Positions 57,837 to 64,000 of a stretch of 64,000 nucleotides of DNA are shown here, one piece after another (position 1 is the first letter of the stretch; each line of letters begins with the position of its first letter). A program made the translations under genes and the position numbers. Under the pieces are notes generated by a model. That model saw only the letters and a list, made by a program, of their open reading frames with translations, did no database searches and was not told the origin of the DNA. The DNA is from Drosophila miranda (lineage: Eukaryota > Arthropoda > Insecta > Diptera > Drosophilidae). The DNA lies in assembly GCF_003369915.1 (NCBI RefSeq), contig NW_022881614.1, positions 17,772,336 to 17,836,335 of the forward strand, in the 5' to 3' direction.

Positions 57837-58274
57837 AAAACACATTAAGAAGAAAAAGGCTTAAGTTCATTAACGAAGAAGTAAAACGACGAGACGACCA
57901 TTTTGTTCAATAATAAAAGAAGAAACAACAAGTTTTATTTGCTGCAAGAAGACTGTACACATAGATGAATACATATATCATTTTTATTACTTTCGATTTT
58001 ATTATTATTTTTCTAACACACATACTGCTCCCCTTCGAAGAATATTTTCTATTATTTAGGAAGGCCTTATTTTCAAAAGAATTTTTGTGTTGAGCTAAGC
58101 AAGACTCACACCTTTTATAGTCAATTCCCCAGCATGAAAGCCCAATAGGCAGCCTACTTAATCGTTACAATACATAGTAAGCCTGACCAAAAAAGTCAGT
58201 GGACGGCTGCCTCGCCCCAACAGATTTTATTTCTCCCGTAAAATACGAGTAAGGTGAAACCTACAAATTAAATC

Positions 58275-58667
58275 ATGATTCACGGCATGCTGGTGACACT
58301 CTCGACGGCAATCCACCCTTTGGCAGGTTCAACGTGAGTAGAAAGTGGAAAGATGATTTGGTTCGAGCGTATGAGCTGTATGACTGTCTGATCTGATCCC
58401 ACAGAGACCCTAATCAATTGGATGATGTCGTTTAGTCTTTTCATTTTGGGTCTGTTCTGCAAGCCGTATTTGATAGTTCCCCTGTTGGCAGCTGGGTTCT
58501 TCATGGTGCGCCGGATCTTGCTGCGGCGGGCAAAGCGGACCCAAGCCTGGAAATCGCCGGGGAACAACGAGTCTGGGTCGTCCAGGCATTACTCCATTAA
58601 AACCACACCATCACGTGACACGGAGAGCTCCCTGCCCAATAGCGTCGGTGACACATCCCAGAAGTAG
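58275..58667 (+). pseudogene. Gene A, copy U16 (14-bp deletion in exon 1)
   Basis: A deletion after GGCAATC at 58312 removes 14 bp of exon 1 and shifts the frame. The donor is GTGAGTAG (2 bp lost). Exon 2 58405-58667 is open. Confidence 0.75.
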
Positions 58668-58843
58668 TCGAGCAACGGATAATCACACGATTCACACGGG
58701 CTTATAAAATATATAACATACGTCTGAAATACTAGATACACATTCCATGAAAACACTCATACATGTGCACGGGTGTGGATGGATCCTAAGACTAAAGCAA
58801 TTAAAAAATACTGCACTGTACCATCGTTTCATCCAAAAGAATA

Positions 58844-59164
58844 CTAAGACTTGAGCAGAGTGGGGATGTCTACTTTGCGCAGAGCGTCTCTTGCTTTGAG
58901 GAGCATAGTATTGTGCGGCTGGCCAGTGAGGCCGGCCAAGTGATGCATATACCTGTCAATGTTGCCAACGCTCGGACCGGACGGTTCCAGCGGAGGCAAT
59001 GGGACACCATTGAGGGCTGCAACCAGCTTCTGGCGCAGACCCTTCACGTACGCCTCCAGTCGCACATTCTCCTCCTTCAGTTCGGCCACCTCGCCCATCA
59101 CCTTGGCATAGCCAACATTGGTGTTGTCCACGTGCTGCTCCAGCACCTCATTTAAATGTACCAC
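58844..59164 (-). CDS. Gene B, copy U16 (open)
   Basis: Open exon with Ala to Glu (HLNEV) and Lys to Asn (DNTNVG) changes. A DINE-1 at 59312 follows on its upstream side. Confidence 0.45.
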   Translation of the reverse strand: MVHLNEVLEQHVDNTNVGYAKVMGEVAELKEENVRLEAYVKGLRQKLVAALNGVPLPPLEPSGPSVGNIDRYMHHLAGLTGQPHNTMLLKARDALRKVDIPTLLKS

Positions 59165-59311
59165 CTTAAATGTACGCTATAATTTAGAATTTAACATTTT
59201 TGAAACAACCACAACAACACAACTATCAAACAAAACTATTTTCTATTTAAGTTTTAATTTATTTTTGATTAACTTTTTTTTGCTGTTCCTAAGAAACAAA
59301 TCCAAAAAAAA

Positions 59312-60416
59312 CGAGGGGGAACGTTGTGAGTTGCTGCGGACACCGCAACTCTACGGTTATACCCGATACTAAGTCAGTATGGCTCTCCTCCGGCAGACGC
59401 CGCTAATATTAAACGACACGACAAAGAGTGCGTGCGAGAGAGACAGAAAATCAGTCTGAGCGTGACGTCGGGCGCTGCGTAGCCACTGCAAATTGATTTG
59501 TTCCTATTGGCTATAAAAATAATCTGATCTGATCCAGATTCAGCAATCTGATAGATATGGTCATTATCTATGATTCTGCGTTTTTAGTTTTCTCGAATGT
59601 GCAATATTGTGGATGCAACAGATTTTCGTCCTTTCTGTGGGCGGAAGGGGGTGGGGCGAAATTTTGAGATACACATTTTATAGTAAGATCTAACAGGAGT
59701 GCGGATACCAAATTTCGTTACTCTAGCCTTAATTGTCTCTGAGATTTTTGATTATCCCCAGATTTTCGTCCTTTGCGGGGGCGGAAGGGGGTGTGGCGAA
59801 ATTTTGAAACAAACTCGTCTCGGTCCGATATATTAGGAGTGTGGATACCAAATTTGGTTGCTCTAGCTTTTGTAGTCTCTGAGATCTAGGCGCTAATGTT
59901 TTACTCTAAGCAAAGCCGCCTATGCTACGTGTGTGTTAGAGAGAGACAGGGCGAGAAAAAATGAAATTGTTTTCTTGATGCTGGCTATAATAATAATACG
60001 ATCCAATTCAGATTACGCAGTCTTAAAGATATGGTCATTCTCTACAATTCTACGTTTTTGGTTTTCTCATATCTTTAAAATTGTGGATGCCACAGATTTT
60101 CGTCCTTTGTGGGGGCGGAAGTGGGCGTGGCGAAGTTTTGAAATATTTTTGTAGCAGTGACATATCACAGAAGTCTGGATCCAAAACATCGTTGCTCTAG
60201 CTCTTATAGTCTTTGAGCACTAGGCGCTGAAGGGGACGGACAGACGGACAGACGGACGGACGGACAGACAGACAGGGCGCAATCGACTCGGCTATTGATG
60301 CTGATCAAGAATATATATACTTTATGGGGTCGGAAACGATTCCTTCTGGACGTTACACACATCCACTTTTACCACAAATCTAATATACCCCAATACTCAT
60401 TTGAGTATCGGGTATA
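59312..60416 (-). mobile_element. DINE-1-type Helentron, full length
   Basis: Near-identical to 56741-57836 and at the same site in the unit tail, so the two were probably duplicated with their unit (2,580 bp apart). Confidence 0.9.
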
Positions 60417-60854
60417 AAAACACATTAAGAAGAAAAAGGCTTAAGTTCATTAACGAAGAAGTAAAACGACGAGACGACCATTTTGTTCAATAATAAAAGA
60501 AGAAACAACAAGTTTTATTTGCTGCAAGAAGACTGTACACATAGATGAATACATATATCATTTTTATTACTTTCGATTTTATTATTATTTTTCTAACACA
60601 CATACTGCTCCCCTTCGAAGAATATTTTCTATTATTTAGGAAGGCCTTATTTTCAAAAGAATTTTTGTGTTGAGCTAAGCAAGACTCACACTTTTTATAG
60701 TCAATTCCCCAGCATGAAAACCCAATAGGCAGCCTACTTAATCGTTACAATACATAGTAAGCCTGACCAAAAAAGTCAGTGGACGGCTGCCTCGCCCCAA
60801 CAGATTTTATTTCTCCCGTAAAATACGAGTAAGGTGAAACCTACAAATTAAATC

Positions 60855-61299
60855 ATGATTTACGGCATGCTGGTGACACTCTCGATGGCAATCTATACTA
60901 CGGTGGCCACCCTTTGGCAGGTTCAACGTGAGTGTAGAAAGTGGAAAGATGATTTGGTTCGAGCGTATGAGCTGTATGCCTGCCTGATCTGATCCCACAG
61001 AGACCCTAATCAATTGGATGATGTCGTTTAGTCTTTTCATTTTGGGTCTGTTCTGCAAGCCGTATTTGATAGTTCCCCTGTTGGCAGCTGGGTTCTTCAT
61101 GGTGCGCCGGATCTTGCTGCGGCGGGCAAAGCGGACCCAAGCCTGGAAATCGCCGGGTAACAACGAGTCTGGGTCGTCCAGGCATTACTCCATTAAAACC
61201 CCACCATCTCGAATGTGCAATATTGTGGATGCAACAGATTGTCGTCTTTTGTGTGGGCGGAAGGGGGTGGGGCGAAATTTTGAGATACACGTTTTATAG
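60855..61299 (+). CDS. Gene A, copy U17, fused to DINE-1 sequence
   Basis: Exon 1 60855-60927, intron 60928-61000, exon 2 from 61001. After KTPPS, at 61207/61208, the frame passes into DINE-1 and continues for about 30 codons (RMCNIVDATDCRLLCGRKG...) to a TAG at 61297-61299. The membrane part and basic run are unchanged while the last 17 tail residues are replaced by a Cys-rich tail. Whether it is made is unknown. Confidence 0.5.
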
Positions 61300-62032
61300 T
61301 AAGATCTAACAGGAGTGCGGATACCAAATTTGGTTACTCTAGCCTTAATAGTCTCTGAGATTTTTGAATATCCCCAGATTTTCGTCCTTTGCGGGGGCGG
61401 AAGGGGGTGTGGCGAAATTTTGAAACAAACTCGTCTCGGTCCGATATATTAGGAGTGTGGATACCAAATTTGGTTGCTCTAGCTTTTGTAGTCTCTGAGA
61501 TCTAGGCGCTAATGTTTTACTCTAAGCAAAGCCGCCTATGCTACGTGTGTGTTAGAGAGAGACAGGGCGAGAAAAAATGAAATTGTTTTCTTGATGCTGG
61601 CTATAATAATAATACGATCCAATTCAGATTACGCAGTCTTAAAGATATGGTCATTCTCTACAATTCTACTTTTTTGGTTTTCTCATATCTTTAAAATTGG
61701 GGATGCCACAGATTTTCGTCCTTTGTGGGGGCGGAAGTGGGCGTGGCGAAGTTTTGAAATATTTTTGTAGCAGTGACATATCACAGAAGTCTGGATCCAA
61801 AACATCGTTGCTCGTGCTCTTATAGTCTTTGAGCACTAGGCGCTGAAGGGGACGGACAGACGGACAGACGGACGGACGGACAGACAGACAGGGCTCAATC
61901 GACTCGGCTATTGATGCTGATCAAGAATATATATACTTTATGGGGTCGGAAACGATTCCTTCTGGACGTTACACACATCCACTTTTACCACAAATCTAAT
62001 ATACCCCAATACTCATTTGAGTATCGGGTATA
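61208..62032 (-). mobile_element. DINE-1-type Helentron, 3'-truncated
   Basis: Lacks the hairpin end and about 280 bp; starts TCGAATGTGCAATATTG inside the last monomer and runs to the 5' palindrome at 62032. Confidence 0.9.
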
Positions 62033-62470
62033 AAAACACATTAAGAAGAAAAAGGCTTAAGTTCATTAACGAAGAAGTAAAACGACGAGACGACCATTTT
62101 GTTCAATAATAAAAGAAGAAACAACAAGTTTTATTTGCTGCAAGAAGACTGTACACATAGATGAATACATATATCATTTTTATTACTTTCGATTTTATTA
62201 TTATTTTTCTAACACACATACTGCTCCCCTTCGAAGAATATTTTCTATTATTTAGGAAGGCCTTATTTTCAAAAGAATTTTTGTGTTGAGCTAAGCAAGA
62301 CTCACACTTTTTATAGTCAATTCCCCAGCATGAAAACCCAATAGGCAGCCTACTTAATCGTTACAATACATAGTAAGCCTGACCAAAAAAGTCAGTGGAC
62401 GGCTGCCTCGCCCCAACAGATTTTATTTCTCCCGTAAAATACGAGTAAGGTGAAACCTACAAATTAAATC

Positions 62471-62915
62471 ATGATTTACGGCATGCTGGTGACACTCTCG
62501 ATGGCAATCTATACTACGGTGGCCACCCTTTGGCAGGTTCAACGTGAGTGTAGAAAGTGGAAAGATGATTTGGTTCGAGCGTATGAGCTGTATGACTGTC
62601 TGATCTGATCCCACAGAGACCCTAATCAATTGGATGATGTCGTTTAGTCTTTTCATTTTGGGTCTGTTCTGCAAGCCGTATTTGATAGTTCCCCTGTTGG
62701 CAGCTGGGTTCTTCATGGTGCGCCGGATCTTGCTGCGGCGGGCAAAGCGGACCCAAGCCTGGAAATCGCCGGGTAACAACGAGTCTGGGTCGTCCAGGCA
62801 TTACTCCATTAAAACCCCACCATCTCGAATGTGCAATATTGTGGATGCAACAGATTGTCGTCTTTTGTGTGGGCGGAAGGGGGTGGGGCGAAATTTTGAG
62901 ATACACGTTTTATAG
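62471..62915 (+). CDS. Gene A, copy U18, fused to DINE-1 sequence
   Basis: Copy of U17, 1,616 bp to the right, with the same in-frame fusion and tail. Splice sites intact (intron 62544-62616). Confidence 0.5.
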
Positions 62916-63649
62916 TAAGATCTAACAGGAGTGCGGATACCAAATTTGGTTACTCTAGCCTTAATAGTCTCTGAGATTTTTGAATATCCCCAGATTTTCG
63001 TCCTTTGCGGGGGCGGAAGGGGGTGTGGCGAAATTTTGAAACAAACTCGTCTCGGTCCGATATATTAGGAGTGTGGATACCAAATTTGGTTGCTCTAGCT
63101 TTTTTAGTCTCTGAGATCTAGGCGCTAATGTTTTACTCTAAGCAAAGCCGCCTATGCTACGTGTGTGTTAGAGAGAGACAGGGCGAGAAAAAATGAAATT
63201 GTTTTCTTGATGCTGGCTATAATAATAATACGATCCAATTCAGATTACGCAGTCTTAAAGATATGGTCATTCTCTACAATTCTACTTTTTTGGTTTTCTC
63301 ATATCTTTAAAATTGGGGATGCCACAGATTTTCGTCCTTTGTGGGGGCGGAAGTGGGCGTGGCGAAGTTTTGAAATATTTTTGTAGCAGTGACATATCAC
63401 AGAAGTCTGGATCCAAAACATCGTTGCTCGTGCTCTTATAGTCTTTGAGCACTAGGCGCTGAAGGGGACGGACAGACGGACAGACGGACGGACGGACAGA
63501 CAGACAGGGCTCAATCGACTCGGCTATTGATGCTGATCAAGAATATATATACTTTATGGGGTCGGAAACGATTCCTTCTGGACGTTACACACATCCACTA
63601 TTACCACAAATCTAATATACCCCAATACTCATTTTGAGTATCGGGTATA
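62824..63649 (-). mobile_element. DINE-1-type Helentron, 3'-truncated
   Basis: Copy of 61208-62032 with one extra T in its 5' palindrome. Confidence 0.9.
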
Positions 63650-64000
63650 AAAACACATTAAGAAGAAAAAGGCTTAAGTTCATTAACGAAGAAGTAAAAC
63701 GACGAGACGACCATTTTGTTCAATAATAAAAAAAGAAACAACAAGTTTTATTTGCTGCAAGAAGACTGTACACATAGATGAATACATATATCATTTTTAT
63801 TACTTTCGATTTTATTATTATTTTTCTAACACACATACTGCTCCCCTTCGAAGAATATTTTCTATTATTTAGGAAGGCCTTATTTTCAAAAGAATTTTTG
63901 TGTTGAGCTAAGCAAGACTCACACTTTTTATAGTCAATTCCCCAGCATGAAAACCCAATAGGCAGCCTACTTAATCCTTACAATACATAGTAAGCCTGAC
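63650..64000 (+). repeat. Unit leader U19, cut by window edge
   Basis: Leader from ACACATTAAGAAG through the TATA-like box (CTTTTTATAG at about 63923-63932) to AAGCCTGAC. The gene A start would lie just beyond the window. Confidence 0.9.

Larger units (their letters stand above)
60417..63649. repeat. Composite 1,616-bp tandem unit, two copies
   Basis: Unit leader plus gene A plus a 3'-truncated DINE-1, repeated at 60417-62032 and 62033-63649 with very few differences (for example ATGCCTGCC in the first intron). A third copy starts at 63650. Gene B is absent. Confidence 0.9.
9621..64000. repeat. Tandem array of a ~1,487-bp unit, copies U1-U19
   Basis: Anchors in gene B repeat at spacings of 1,485-1,491 bp (for example 45301, 46788, 48274 and 50317, 51802, 53289, 54775, 56264). 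A unit reads: a leader of about 430 bp with a divergent promoter region, gene A (+), about 176 bp with crossing poly(A) signals, gene B (-), then an A/T-rich tail of about 200 bp. Units differ by roughly 1-3% by eye. U6, U11, U17 and U18 are truncated, U2, U3/U4 and U7/U8 are split by transposons, and U19 is cut by the window edge. Confidence 0.95.

Overview
The window is Drosophila heterochromatin-like DNA. The strongest evidence is repeated full-length copies of a DINE-1/INE-1 (DNAREP1) type Helentron, with a 5' palindrome, a (GTCY)n tract, a TATATATTCTTGATCAGCATCAATAGCCGAGTCGATT-like core and a hairpin 3' end. CR1-like, LOA-like, BEL/Pao and gypsy-superfamily elements nested in one another agree with this. 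An obscura-group species would fit, and a Y/neo-Y or pericentromeric location is plausible, but neither can be proven from the sequence. No single-copy conserved gene, tRNA, rRNA or CRISPR array was seen.

The backbone, from 9621 to the right edge, is a tandem array of a unit of about 1,487 bp. I count 19 copies, U1-U19, several truncated, and numbered left to right. Each full unit carries two convergent genes. Gene A (+) has two exons, a 73-bp intron with consensus splice sites, and encodes a predicted 111-residue protein with two hydrophobic segments. Gene B (-) is a coiled-coil exon of about 110 codons. Their stop codons are about 177 bp apart and their putative poly(A) signals cross, so the transcripts would overlap. 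On the other side, gene B of one unit and gene A of the next would share a short divergent promoter region. I recognise neither gene. Five gene A copies (U2, U4, U9, U13, U15) and seven gene B copies (U1, U3, U4, U5, U7, U10, U16) are open; the others carry stops, frameshifts, a lost splice acceptor or truncations, many shared between units through secondary duplication (offsets of 6,501 bp and 4,460 bp).

Layout. 1-1031: a DINE-1 copy. 1033-9620: an internally deleted, minus-strand LTR element with about 1.5-kb LTRs and a tRNA-Lys-like primer site (Osvaldo/Ulysses-like). 9621-12171: U1 and half of U2. 12172-22122: a CR1-like non-LTR element inside gene B of U2, itself split by a LOA-like element (14917-20282). 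22123-23995: the rest of U2, and U3. 23996-31388: DINE-1, a 5'-truncated BEL/Pao element and a 5'-truncated gypsy-like element with its 3' LTR. 31389-38839: U4-U7 with an inverted pair of DINE-1 copies. 38840-44405: a complete gypsy-like element with identical 260-bp LTRs, a TACA target duplication and one open 1,384-codon gag-pol frame. 44406-56740: U8-U15 with one DINE-1. 56741-64000: U16-U19 interleaved with DINE-1 copies, including a new composite tandem unit of 1,616 bp in which the end of gene A is fused in frame to DINE-1 sequence.

The main candidate for an undescribed system is the amplified convergent A/B gene pair. It combines multi-copy open genes, overlapping 3' ends and active homogenisation, features seen in amplified, conflict-driven, often testis-expressed families. 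That functional reading is inference; the sequence shows only the architecture.
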